Below, piece after piece: positions 25,152 to 33,050 of a stretch of 64,000 bases of DNA (positions within the stretch are counted from its first letter, which is position 1; every line of letters starts with the position of its first letter). Made by a program: the position numbers and the translations under genes. Under the pieces are notes generated by a model. That model did not search any database, was not told the DNA's origin, and was given only the letters and a program-made list of their open reading frames with translations. The stretch spans positions 3,461,001 through 3,525,000 of the forward strand of contig NZ_OX352320.1 in assembly GCF_947090785.1 (NCBI RefSeq). Reading direction: 5' to 3'. The stretch is from Rheinheimera sp. MM224. Its GTDB lineage: Bacteria > Pseudomonadota > Gammaproteobacteria > Enterobacterales > Alteromonadaceae.

Positions 25152-26891
25152 CTAGTGCGAATGGGCCGGCACGTCAGCACCACGACAACCGACTAAAAAG
25201 TCGAAGTCGCAGCCTTCATCGGCCTGTAATACCCGTTCGCGATAAATTTCCATATAACCACCAGTGCGCATAATCACCTGCGTGGCTTTTAATTTCTCTA
25301 AACGTGCGGCGATTTCTTCGTCCGACACTTCCAGATGCAATACACCATTGTGTGCATCCAGCTGAATATAATCGCCTTCCTGCACTGCTGCTAAAGGCCC
25401 TAATTCCATTGCCTCAGGTGTTACATGCAACACCACAGTACCAAAAGCTGTGCCACTCATACGAGCATCTGAAATACGCACCATATCTTTAATGCCTTTT
25501 TGCAGCACCTTAGGCGGTAAACCCATATTGCCGACTTCGGCCATGCCAGGGTAGCCTTTTGGTCCACAGTTTTTCAGCACCATCACGCTGTTTTCATCTA
25601 TATCCAGTTCCGGATCATTAATGCGGGCTTTGTACATATCAAAGTTTTCAAACACCACTGCTTTACCACGGTGTTTGAGTAAATGCGGGCTGGCGGCTGA
25701 GGGCTTGAGCACTGCACCACGAGGTGCTAAGTTGCCACGTAAAATACAAATGCCACCACTGGCCACCAATGGGTTGTCCATAGTGCGGATCACATCGTCG
25801 TTGTAACATGCAGAGTCTTTGACGTTTTCCCAAATACTTTTGCCATTGGCTGTTAACGCATCGTTATTTAGCATGCCGCTTTCACCTAAACGGCGCAGCA
25901 CTGCAGGTAAACCACCTGAGTAATAAAACTCTTCCATCAGGTACTTACCGGACGGTTGCAGGTTCACCAGAGTCGGAACACCTTTGCCATGCGACCAGTC
26001 ATCCAAAGATAAATCCACACCAATACGACCGGCTATGGCTTTTAAGTGGATCACCGCATTGGTGGAACCACCAATAGCAGCGTTAGTGCGAATGGCATTA
26101 ATAAAGGCATCTTTAGTCAGGATTTTCGACAGTTTTAAATCTTCATGCACCATATCGACAATACGCATACCGGATAAATGCGCCAGCACATAACGGCGTG
26201 AATCCACAGCAGGAATAGCTGCATTGTGAGGCAAACTGGTGCCTAAAGATTCCGCCATACAGGCCATAGTAGAAGCAGTGCCCATGGTGTTGCAGGTACC
26301 GGCAGAACGCGACATGCTGGCCTCCATATCCATAAACTGCTCCAGCGTAATACGGCCAGCCTTGTATTCTTCATGCGCCTGCCAGACCAGGGTGCCTGAG
26401 CCGACATCTTTTCCATGGTGTTTACCGTTTAACATAGGACCACCTGTGACTACTATGGTCGGTAAGTCACAACTGGCAGCGCCCATTAGTAAAGCAGGTG
26501 TGGTTTTATCACAGCCGACCAGCAGCACCACACCATCTATAGGGTTACCACGAATAGCTTCTTCAGTGTCCATAGCGGCTAAGTTGCGCGTTAACATGGC
26601 GGTTGGACGTAAATTCGATTCACCGTTGGAGAACACCGGAAACTCAACCGGAATACCACCAGCTTCACGGATACCATTTTTCACCCGTTCAGCGATTTGA
26701 CGAAAATGTGCATTACAAGGCGTCAGTTCAGACCAGGTATTACAAACCCCAATCACTGGCTTGCCCTGAAAGTGATGATCAGGAATACCCTGATTCTTCA
26801 TCCAGCTACGATACATAAAACCGTTTTTGTCGTTAGTACCAAACCAGCTGGCAGAACGAAGCTGCACTTTTTTCTTTTCGTCTTGGGCCAT
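25152..26891 (-). CDS. L-arabonate dehydratase (IlvD/EDD family)
   Basis: Iron-sulfur dehydratase converting L-arabonate to 2-keto-3-deoxy-L-arabonate. From the ATG at 26891 the protein has 579 residues, with the three expected cluster ligands Cys59 (SELTPC), Cys127 (VGCDKT) and Cys200 (AGTCNTMG), the cofactor Lys129, and the ARMSGTAFG block carrying the catalytic Ser. This spacing matches the sugar-acid dehydratase branch (L-arabonate/D-xylonate), not IlvD proper. An in-frame TTG at 26909 lies within the promoter -10 side and is not favoured. It is first in the operon, under the operator-bearing promoter at 26916-26944. Confidence 0.92.
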   Translation of the reverse strand: MAQDEKKKVQLRSASWFGTNDKNGFMYRSWMKNQGIPDHHFQGKPVIGVCNTWSELTPCNAHFRQIAERVKNGIREAGGIPVEFPVFSNGESNLRPTAMLTRNLAAMDTEEAIRGNPIDGVVLLVGCDKTTPALLMGAASCDLPTIVVTGGPMLNGKHHGKDVGSGTLVWQAHEEYKAGRITLEQFMDMEASMSRSAGTCNTMGTASTMACMAESLGTSLPHNAAIPAVDSRRYVLAHLSGMRIVDMVHEDLKLSKILTKDAFINAIRTNAAIGGSTNAVIHLKAIAGRIGVDLSLDDWSHGKGVPTLVNLQPSGKYLMEEFYYSGGLPAVLRRLGESGMLNNDALTANGKSIWENVKDSACYNDDVIRTMDNPLVASGGICILRGNLAPRGAVLKPSAASPHLLKHRGKAVVFENFDMYKARINDPELDIDENSVMVLKNCGPKGYPGMAEVGNMGLPPKVLQKGIKDMVRISDARMSGTAFGTVVLHVTPEAMELGPLAAVQEGDYIQLDAHNGVLHLEVSDEEIAARLEKLKATQVIMRTGGYMEIYRERVLQADEGCDFDFLVGCRGADVPAHSH

Positions 26892-26915
26892 AGTTGAATC
26901 CTGAAGCAAACTAAT

Positions 26916-26944
26916 TTAATAATATTGTATTACTAATACATCAA
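26916..26944 (-). promoter_or_regulatory. arabinose operon promoter with operator B
   Basis: On the minus strand TTGATG (26939-26944) and TATTAA (26916-26921) are 17 bases apart. Between them lies the operator, TTGTATTACTA on the plus strand (26925-26935), one mismatch from the perfect TTGTANTACAA palindrome. A GntR/FCD repressor bound there would exclude RNA polymerase. Confidence 0.7.
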
Positions 26945-27076
26945 GCTGAAGCCGAAGTTCAAGCAGTTCGTAAAAAATTTTCACCAAAGCAGTGCAGATT
27001 TATTCGCTCCACATTGATTTGATTGATCTTTTTTTCTTGCTCCTGAAACGTGCAAATTTTGCACATCCGGCTCAAA

Positions 27077-27106
27077 TTGGTTAGATTAGTAATACTATAA
27101 GATAAT
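27077..27106 (+). promoter_or_regulatory. promoter of the 27.1-kb GH43 gene with operator C
   Basis: TTGGTT (27077-27082) and GATAAT (27101-27106) are 18 bases apart. The perfect palindrome TAGTAATACTA (27087-27097) lies inside the spacer. It diverges from the arabinose operon promoter about 130 bases away, so one regulator could control both. Confidence 0.65.
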
Positions 27107-27132
27107 TATTATTAAATCACGACAGGGGTATT

Positions 27133-28086
27133 ATGAAAAACGTTCAGATTTTTACCATGTTACTGTTGGCCGGATTACACAATCTGGTGAGCTTCAGCCT
27201 GTGGGCTGCTAATCCAATTTTTACTGATGTACGCACTGCAGATCCTGCAGCTTTAGTGGTCGGTGATACCGTCTATTTGTACACAGGCCATGATGAAGCC
27301 AAAGACAATAAAACTTTTTTTGTCATGAATGACTGGCTGGTGTTTTCATCCAAAGACATGAAAAACTGGCAGGCCCATGGCGCTAAACTCAAGGCCAAAG
27401 ATTTCAGCTGGGCCAAGGGCGATGCCTGGGCTTCTCAGGTGATTGAAAAAGGTGGCAAGTTTTATTGGTATGTCACAGTGCGTCACGCCAGTATCAATGG
27501 TTTTGCTATTGGTGTTGCTGTAGGTGATACGCCGCTTGGGCCTTTTAAAGATGCCCGCGGCACTGCGCTTATTACCAACGATATGACAACCGACATCAAA
27601 ATCGATTGGGATGATATAGACCCGTCGGTCTTTATCGATGACGACGGTCAGGCCTATTTGTTTTGGGGCAATACCAAACCCCGTTACGCCAAACTCAAAG
27701 CCAACATGACAGAGCTGGATGGCCCTATTCAGAATTTGGATCTGCCCAATTTTACCGAGGCCATTTGGCTGCATAAAAAAGCCGATTTGTATTACCTGTC
27801 GTATGCTTCGGGTTTTCCGGAAAAAATTGTTTATGCCACCAGTAAAAAAATCACTGGCCCTTGGGTCTATCAGGACATCCTAAACGAAGTAGCGGGCAAC
27901 TCTCCTACCAACCATCAGGCCATTATTGAATTTAAAGGCAAAGATTATTTTATTTACCACACAGGAGCGGCTCAGCCTGATGGTGGTGAATTCCGCCGTT
28001 CTGTGGCAATAGATCGGTTGTACTACAACAAAGATGGCACTTTGAAAAGGGTCATTATGACCAGTGAAGGGTTAAGCAAAGAGTAA
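27133..28086 (+). CDS. GH43 family glycosidase (arabinosidase/xylosidase type)
   Basis: Secreted GH43 enzyme with a signal peptide ending SFSLWA. Asp in TADPAALVVGD, Asp in DWDDIDPSVFIDDDGQ and Glu in FTEAIWLHK are the expected catalytic triad. The YLYTGHDEA segment is common in GH43 arabinofuranosidases acting on side chains. Length 317 residues, a single domain. GACAGGGG precedes the ATG. It is transcribed divergently from the arabinose operon under its own operator, so it is probably induced by the same signal and trims arabino-oligosaccharides in the periplasm. Confidence 0.85.
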   Translation: MKNVQIFTMLLLAGLHNLVSFSLWAANPIFTDVRTADPAALVVGDTVYLYTGHDEAKDNKTFFVMNDWLVFSSKDMKNWQAHGAKLKAKDFSWAKGDAWASQVIEKGGKFYWYVTVRHASINGFAIGVAVGDTPLGPFKDARGTALITNDMTTDIKIDWDDIDPSVFIDDDGQAYLFWGNTKPRYAKLKANMTELDGPIQNLDLPNFTEAIWLHKKADLYYLSYASGFPEKIVYATSKKITGPWVYQDILNEVAGNSPTNHQAIIEFKGKDYFIYHTGAAQPDGGEFRRSVAIDRLYYNKDGTLKRVIMTSEGLSKE

Positions 28087-28112
28087 ACCCGTCCGCGATT
28101 TTATGGTTCTGC

Positions 28113-28159
28113 TTGACAACAGAAAGTAGAAAACAGATATTAATCTTATTGTAGTACAA
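28113..28159 (+). promoter_or_regulatory. araD1 promoter with operator D
   Basis: TTGACA (28113-28118) with GATATT or an overlapping TATTAA 17-19 bases later forms the likely promoter. The perfect palindrome TTGTAGTACAA (28149-28159) lies just downstream, around the expected transcript start. Confidence 0.65.
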
Positions 28160-28182
28160 ATAAAAATTAACGAGGATGTGCG

Positions 28183-29178
28183 ATGCGTTTAATTCAATTT
28201 GTTACACCAGAGCAGCAACGCGCTGTGGCTCTGGTGTTATCCAGCACAGAGGTTCAGCTTTTAACTGGTGTCCAGACTGTCTATCAGTTGGCAAATCAGG
28301 CGTTGTCTGCAAATAAACCATTGCAACAACTGGTAAAAGAACTGGTCAGTGAACAGCGATTAGATTATCAGGCCATTCTGGCGGAAGGACGTTTATTGGC
28401 GCCTTTTGATCATCCGGATCAAGCGCATTTGCTGGTGACAGGCACAGGCCTGACCCACTTAGGTAGCGCTGATACCCGTGCCACTATGCATGCCCAAACC
28501 AGCGGCAAAGCCGTAGCTGAACTGACTGATACGATGAAAATGTTTAAGTTGGGTCTGGATGGCGGCAAACCTGCAGCAGGTGAAACCGGCGTGCAGCCTG
28601 AATGGTTTTATAAAGGAGATGGCAGCATAGTGGTATCCCCCGGTGCACAGTTGTTATCTCCTTCTTTTGCTTTAGATGGTGGCGAAGAACCTGAAATTGT
28701 TGGGGTTTATATCAATGACGCTGAAGGTCAGCCCTGGCGTATTGGTTTTGCTTTAGGCAATGAATTCTCCGATCACAAAACCGAACGGCTGAATTATTTA
28801 TACCTGGCACATTCCAAATTACGGCCTTGTGCAGTAGGTCCGGAATTGCTGCTTGGCGATTTACCTACTCATATTGAAGGCACCTCACGTATTTACCGCG
28901 ACGGTAAACTACTGTGGCAAAAAGCTTTTGTCAGCGGCGAAGACAATATGTCGCACAGCATCAGTAATCTGGAGCATCACCACTTTAAATACTCATTGTT
29001 TTGCCGCCCAGGTGATGCGCATCTGCATTACTTTGGAACTGCAACCTTAAGTGTGGGTGATGGTATTGAAACTCAGACCGGTGATGTATTTGAAATTGAA
29101 GCACCGGCATTTGGTTTGGCGCTGCGTAATACCTTAGCTGTGGATACCAAACAGCCTTTGAAAGTGAAGATGCTTTAA
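28183..29178 (+). CDS. AraD1/GguC family FAH-fold protein (2-keto-3-deoxyarabonate step)
   Basis: Fumarylacetoacetate-hydrolase-fold enzyme of the AraD1/GguC type, recognisable from the opening MRLIQF, the TGLTHLGSADTR block and the metal-binding GGEEPEIVGVYIND segment. Relatives occur in non-phosphorylating pentose clusters. Here it is the only candidate for the dehydration of 2-keto-3-deoxy-L-arabonate to ketoglutarate semialdehyde, since no DHDPS-type KDA dehydratase is in the window. Length 331 residues; GAGGA lies upstream of the ATG. It has its own operator-controlled promoter. Aldol cleavage of the same keto acid is a possible alternative activity. Confidence 0.82.
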   Translation: MRLIQFVTPEQQRAVALVLSSTEVQLLTGVQTVYQLANQALSANKPLQQLVKELVSEQRLDYQAILAEGRLLAPFDHPDQAHLLVTGTGLTHLGSADTRATMHAQTSGKAVAELTDTMKMFKLGLDGGKPAAGETGVQPEWFYKGDGSIVVSPGAQLLSPSFALDGGEEPEIVGVYINDAEGQPWRIGFALGNEFSDHKTERLNYLYLAHSKLRPCAVGPELLLGDLPTHIEGTSRIYRDGKLLWQKAFVSGEDNMSHSISNLEHHHFKYSLFCRPGDAHLHYFGTATLSVGDGIETQTGDVFEIEAPAFGLALRNTLAVDTKQPLKVKML

Positions 29179-29187
29179 AACGTTAGG

Positions 29188-29212
29188 CAGGCAGAGTCTC
29201 AGACCCTGCCTG
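29188..29212. terminator. hairpin between convergent araD1 and the GntR gene
   Basis: CAGGCAG and CTGCCTG form a 7-pair stem with an 11-base loop in the 41-base gap between two convergent genes. There is no T run, so efficiency as a terminator is uncertain. Confidence 0.45.
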
Positions 29213-29219
29213 TCATTAC

Positions 29220-29951
29220 CTATTCCGGCTGTTTGGCCAGATTTTTCAGCGCGTATTCTAAGTTTTCTTTCGATTTAGCCAACAGCTGAAACATCTCTAT
29301 TTTAGCTTTAGCCGCATCACCTGCCGCTATCGCCTGATACACAGCTTTGTGGCCCGGCAACGAATCGACATACTCTTCAGCAATAGCACTGCTTAAACGG
29401 AATAAACCCATTAACGCCGTTTGTATTGTCATACCCAACGAAATCATAAATTCATTATTGGTGGCATCTAATACCGCCATATGAAATTCTAGATCGCTTG
29501 AAAACACCGCATCTGTGCCAATTTCAGCTTTTTCCATCGCATCGTAAGCAGCGCCTAATACTCTGGACTGTTCTTCGCTGCGGTTTTTCGCGGCCAGTTC
29601 AGCAGCAGCTGGTTCAAAAATTTCGCGAATTTCAAACAAGGAGATAAAAAACTGCGGTGATGGTTTGGATTCAAAGCACCAGCTTAAAATTTCGCTGTCG
29701 AACATATTCCAATGCTTGCGGGGCCGAATTCGGGTGCCCAGTTTAGGCCTGGATTCGAGTAAACCTTTGGAGGTAAGAATTTTAAAGGCTTCACGCAGCG
29801 CAGTGCGGGATACCCCCAGTTCTTCACCTATAGTGGTTTCGTTGGGAATATATTCACCTGGTGAATATATGCCACTGACAATACGGGTACCCAATTCTTC
29901 CGCAACCCAGCCATGAATACTTTGAGGCCGGCTTTTTAACTGATTTGCCAT
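29220..29951 (-). CDS. FadR-subfamily GntR regulator of the arabinose regulon
   Basis: Transcription factor of 243 residues. The N-terminal winged helix (about 10-78) includes IPNETTIGEELGVSRTALREAFKILTSKGLLESRPKLGT in pieces typical of GntR. The C-terminal all-helical FCD domain carries metal-site candidates in SDLEFHMAVLDATNN and PGHKAVYQAI. FCD regulators bind sugar acids or similar effectors and are usually repressors. It is located beside araD1, and a near-match to the palindrome TTGTANTACAA lies 46 bases before its start, pointing to autoregulation. Linking it to the palindrome is inference from position and symmetry. Confidence 0.88.
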   Translation of the reverse strand: MANQLKSRPQSIHGWVAEELGTRIVSGIYSPGEYIPNETTIGEELGVSRTALREAFKILTSKGLLESRPKLGTRIRPRKHWNMFDSEILSWCFESKPSPQFFISLFEIREIFEPAAAELAAKNRSEEQSRVLGAAYDAMEKAEIGTDAVFSSDLEFHMAVLDATNNEFMISLGMTIQTALMGLFRLSSAIAEEYVDSLPGHKAVYQAIAAGDAAKAKIEMFQLLAKSKENLEYALKNLAKQPE

Positions 29952-29996
29952 GCAGATCCCCTAAACATCGACCTGCAATTCAGGTCAAAAACGAAT

Positions 29997-30007
29997 TCTT
30001 ACTACAA
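29997..30007 (-). promoter_or_regulatory. autoregulatory operator-like site before the GntR gene
   Basis: On the minus strand the site reads TTGTAGTAAGA, identical to the regulon consensus in the left half and centre with two mismatches on the right. It is 46 bases upstream of the regulator start. The rest of the 340-base gap to the HD-GYP gene holds a small hairpin (GGAGC/GCTCC at 30136-30150) and the promoter at 30215. Confidence 0.45.
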
Positions 30008-30214
30008 TAGGATATATGTTAACCGATTTATCGTGTTAAAGCCTAACAGCTGTCTGATTTCATTAGTTTTTCATAATAATGAAAAAAAATCATAGGCATT
30101 GCCCGATTAAATAGCAATACAGATGCCATAGCAAAGGAGCTGCCCGCTCCCTATAATTTATTTCTTGCACGCGCATAAGCGACAAATGAAATTGATAAAA
30201 ACTGTAATTCAATA

Positions 30215-30243
30215 TTGCATTTATACTGGTTATTCTTTATAAG
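30215..30243 (+). promoter_or_regulatory. promoter of the HD-GYP gene
   Basis: TTGCAT (30215-30220) and TATAAG (30238-30243) lie 17 bases apart, about 50 bases before the TTG start of the HD-GYP protein. Confidence 0.5.
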
Positions 30244-30291
30244 TCGTTCCGTTTTGCCATAGGGTAAAATTCAGCAGAGGTTGTTGTTCAA

Positions 30292-31545
30292 TTGCCAGTA
30301 AAAATAGCGCCAAAAGATATCAAGCTCGGCTACGCCATTAAGTTGCCTGTAGGCTGGATGAAACATCCCTTTCTGACCAATAAACTGGTAGTAGAATCAG
30401 TGCAACAGATCCGAATTATTCAGTCACTCGAACTGGATTATGTCTATTTTTATCCGGAGCGCAGCTCAGTTATTCTTGATACTTCAACTGACACAACTGA
30501 GTGCTCTGTTACACAAGATTTGGAAGATGTGCAGCTGCGTACTCAAATGCAGCTGGATAAAGAGCAGCGTATAGAGCAAGCCAAAGCGCACAGACGAGAG
30601 CTGCAAAAAACCGAAAAAGCTTTTGCCCAGTCTATGGCGCAAGTCCGCAATCTGATGACCAAAGTTCAGGGCCGTCCACTTAACGCCATTGAAGATGCAA
30701 CCCAACTGATCAGCAATCTGGCCGACACCATTCTGAGTGAAGATGCACTGGTGTTGCACCTAATTTCTCAGGCGGGCAAAGAGCAGGAGTCGATGTACTT
30801 TCACGTACTGAACGTATCCATTTTGGGAATGATGCTGGCAAAAAACTTAAAATACAGCGCAGACGAAGTGAAATGGGTCGGTTTAGGTGCCATGTTTCAC
30901 GATATAGGTAAGTTGAAAATCCCGAGCCAGATCCTTCGAAAAACCACGGCATTAACAACGCCCGAGCAAAACTTTATCAAACTTCATCCAAAACTTGGAT
31001 TGGAGCTGCTGGGTTTGACCCAACAATTCCCCACTGAAGCCAAAGCTATAGTAGAGCAACATCACGAGTACCTGGACGGTACTGGTTATCCTGCTGGTTT
31101 AAAAGCGGATGCTATTAACAAGCTGGCACGAATTGTCGCTGTAGTGAACGAATTTGATAACCTGTGCCATCCGACAGATATGACACAGGCCCGCTCGCCT
31201 CATCATGCCTTATCAGTGATGTTTAAAACGATGAAAGGCAAACTTGGCGATCTGGAAATGAAAGTCATGATTAAGATGATGGGAATTTATCCGCCAGGTA
31301 CCGTGGTAATGCTATCGGATAAAAGAGTGGGCATAGTGATGGCGGTCAATTCCGAAGCCATGCTCTACCCGGAAGTACTGATTTATGATGCCGATGTACC
31401 GCGACTTGAAGCAGCCATCGTCACTTTAGAAGCCAATAAACTTTCGATTGAAAAAGTGATCAAACCCAAAGCCTTACCGCCTGAAGTCTTTGCCTATTTA
31501 AACCCAAGGGCCCAGGTCAGTTATTTTGTACAACAAAAAAACTGA
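30292..31545 (+). CDS. HD-GYP domain protein with DUF3391, putative c-di-GMP phosphodiesterase
   Basis: Cytoplasmic protein of 417 residues. An N-terminal DUF3391 segment (VKIAPKDIKLGYAI through about residue 130) precedes an HD-GYP domain with metal-site blocks MFHDIGKLKIP and QHHEYLDGTGYP (the GYP motif is present). Such enzymes hydrolyse cyclic di-GMP to GMP. The start appears to be TTG; AGAGG lies 11 bases before it, slightly far, but the conserved family N-terminus begins here. A GGDEF protein follows in the same direction after 233 bases, in which I saw no clear terminator. Confidence 0.88.
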   Translation: MPVKIAPKDIKLGYAIKLPVGWMKHPFLTNKLVVESVQQIRIIQSLELDYVYFYPERSSVILDTSTDTTECSVTQDLEDVQLRTQMQLDKEQRIEQAKAHRRELQKTEKAFAQSMAQVRNLMTKVQGRPLNAIEDATQLISNLADTILSEDALVLHLISQAGKEQESMYFHVLNVSILGMMLAKNLKYSADEVKWVGLGAMFHDIGKLKIPSQILRKTTALTTPEQNFIKLHPKLGLELLGLTQQFPTEAKAIVEQHHEYLDGTGYPAGLKADAINKLARIVAVVNEFDNLCHPTDMTQARSPHHALSVMFKTMKGKLGDLEMKVMIKMMGIYPPGTVVMLSDKRVGIVMAVNSEAMLYPEVLIYDADVPRLEAAIVTLEANKLSIEKVIKPKALPPEVFAYLNPRAQVSYFVQQKN

Positions 31546-31778
31546 GTCAGGTCAAATGCTTCTGGATATTGGCTAAAATTGTGGCATTTTTTGCTACGTG
31601 AATATCCTGTTTAGCTTTATAATGTCCGACCAGTTGTGAAGCTTTGTTTTACTTCTGTATACAAATCAATGATCAGCTGTCAGGATGTAGTACGCTGAAT
31701 TTTTAAACTGCCTTTCGCAGACGACTTAAAGCGCTCAATAAAGTGGTTTTATTGCCCGCCGGACAGAACTAAAAATTT

Positions 31779-32954
31779 ATGAATAGTCATCCTGGATCAG
31801 AACTTCTGATCTCTTTTATCTTGTTGTTAGCTTTGGTCGCAGGGATCGCCTGGGGTTTTATGGCAAGACCATTGCGTATAGCGCCTAAAGCCAGTATTCG
31901 CTTTTTTTTCGCCAATATGTCGTTAAGCCTCGGTATCTACTTACTGACTTTACGCACAGCAAGCGCTAGTTTACTCAGCAGCTTTTTGGCTGATATCGCC
32001 ATATTGTCCAGCTTTATGCTGATGGGCTGGGGTATTCAACACTTATTTAAACTGCATTCAAGCCTAAAACGCGATGGCCTGCTGCTTCTGCTCACCAGTC
32101 TGTTGATGCTGGCAGTTCATTTACAACAGCTGGATCCTGTCTTTTTGGCCGTCATTTTTTCAGTCACTGCCACTGTGTTTTTATACGTCGCCAGCCAAAA
32201 CAACTTTCAAGCCATACAAAAAGATTTTGGTTTTGCTGCCGCTTGTCTGATGTCAGCCCCGCTTTTTATTGTGGCCGCTGTCTTTTTCGTCCGGAGCCTA
32301 ATCTTGCTCTGGCCAGGAACTGATGCCGACCGCTTTGTGACCACAGTCACAGCTGAAGCTATCCCCTTTTTATGGTGCTGTATCGTTCTGACGCTGACTG
32401 TTAATATTGTGATGATCGGGGGCGCTTTAGCCCGCCTGGTTGCCAAAATCCGTCAGTTTGCTGAGCGGGATCAACTCACAGGTTTATGGAATAGAAGAGC
32501 GGTATTAAAAAAGCTGCAGGAAATGCATGAGCAATGGCAAAAACAGCAACAAAGTTACAGCCTGATTTTGCTGGATTTAGACCACTTTAAACTGATTAAT
32601 GACAGCTTAGGTCATGATGCAGGAGACGCAGCACTGCGCCGCTGTGCCACAACTTTGTCTGCTGTTGTGCGCACTCAGGACTTAGTCAGTCGTTATGGTG
32701 GCGAAGAGTTTTTATTATTATTCCCGGGCGTTGCCGCAACAGAGCTTCCTCTCATCGCCGAAAAAATCCGGGCGACTCTTGCTGGCTGCCAGTTGATTTG
32801 GCAAAACCAGCCAATAGAGCTCAGCGCCAGTCTGGGCTACATCACTGTGTACACTGGTGCAAAGGCAGAGCATCTGCTGACATTAGCAGACCATGCGATG
32901 TACAAAGCGAAAGCAGAAGGCCGTAATAAAGCCTGCTCTGCCGTGATCAGTTAA
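31779..32954 (+). CDS. membrane-bound diguanylate cyclase (GGDEF)
   Basis: Inner-membrane protein with seven or eight hydrophobic segments in the first ~220 residues, then a GGDEF domain (RDQLTGLWNRRAVL to the end). The active site is GGEEF, a functional variant, and five residues upstream an RxxD inhibitory site (RTQD) is intact, so product inhibition is expected. It synthesises cyclic di-GMP from two GTP. The membrane part is not a recognised sensory domain to me. The preceding gene encodes the opposing HD-GYP enzyme. Confidence 0.92.
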   Translation: MNSHPGSELLISFILLLALVAGIAWGFMARPLRIAPKASIRFFFANMSLSLGIYLLTLRTASASLLSSFLADIAILSSFMLMGWGIQHLFKLHSSLKRDGLLLLLTSLLMLAVHLQQLDPVFLAVIFSVTATVFLYVASQNNFQAIQKDFGFAAACLMSAPLFIVAAVFFVRSLILLWPGTDADRFVTTVTAEAIPFLWCCIVLTLTVNIVMIGGALARLVAKIRQFAERDQLTGLWNRRAVLKKLQEMHEQWQKQQQSYSLILLDLDHFKLINDSLGHDAGDAALRRCATTLSAVVRTQDLVSRYGGEEFLLLFPGVAATELPLIAEKIRATLAGCQLIWQNQPIELSASLGYITVYTGAKAEHLLTLADHAMYKAKAEGRNKACSAVIS

Positions 32955-33050
32955 CCCGCTCCAATTCAATTACACAACTGCGAGACTACTTGTCAGCCCG
33001 TCAGATTCTGCTATAGATGAAAGCACTTTCAGATAGACAAGGTTGGACGG

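Noticed and set aside
25152..26891. The IlvD/EDD protein considered as dihydroxy-acid dehydratase (IlvD) or phosphogluconate dehydratase (Edd)
   Set aside because: Cys59/Cys127/Cys200 spacing, length and operon partners fit the L-arabonate dehydratase branch.
27346..27774. 142-residue antisense ORF inside the GH43 gene
   Set aside because: Composition follows the third positions of the GH43 frame; no ribosome site and no recognisable domain.
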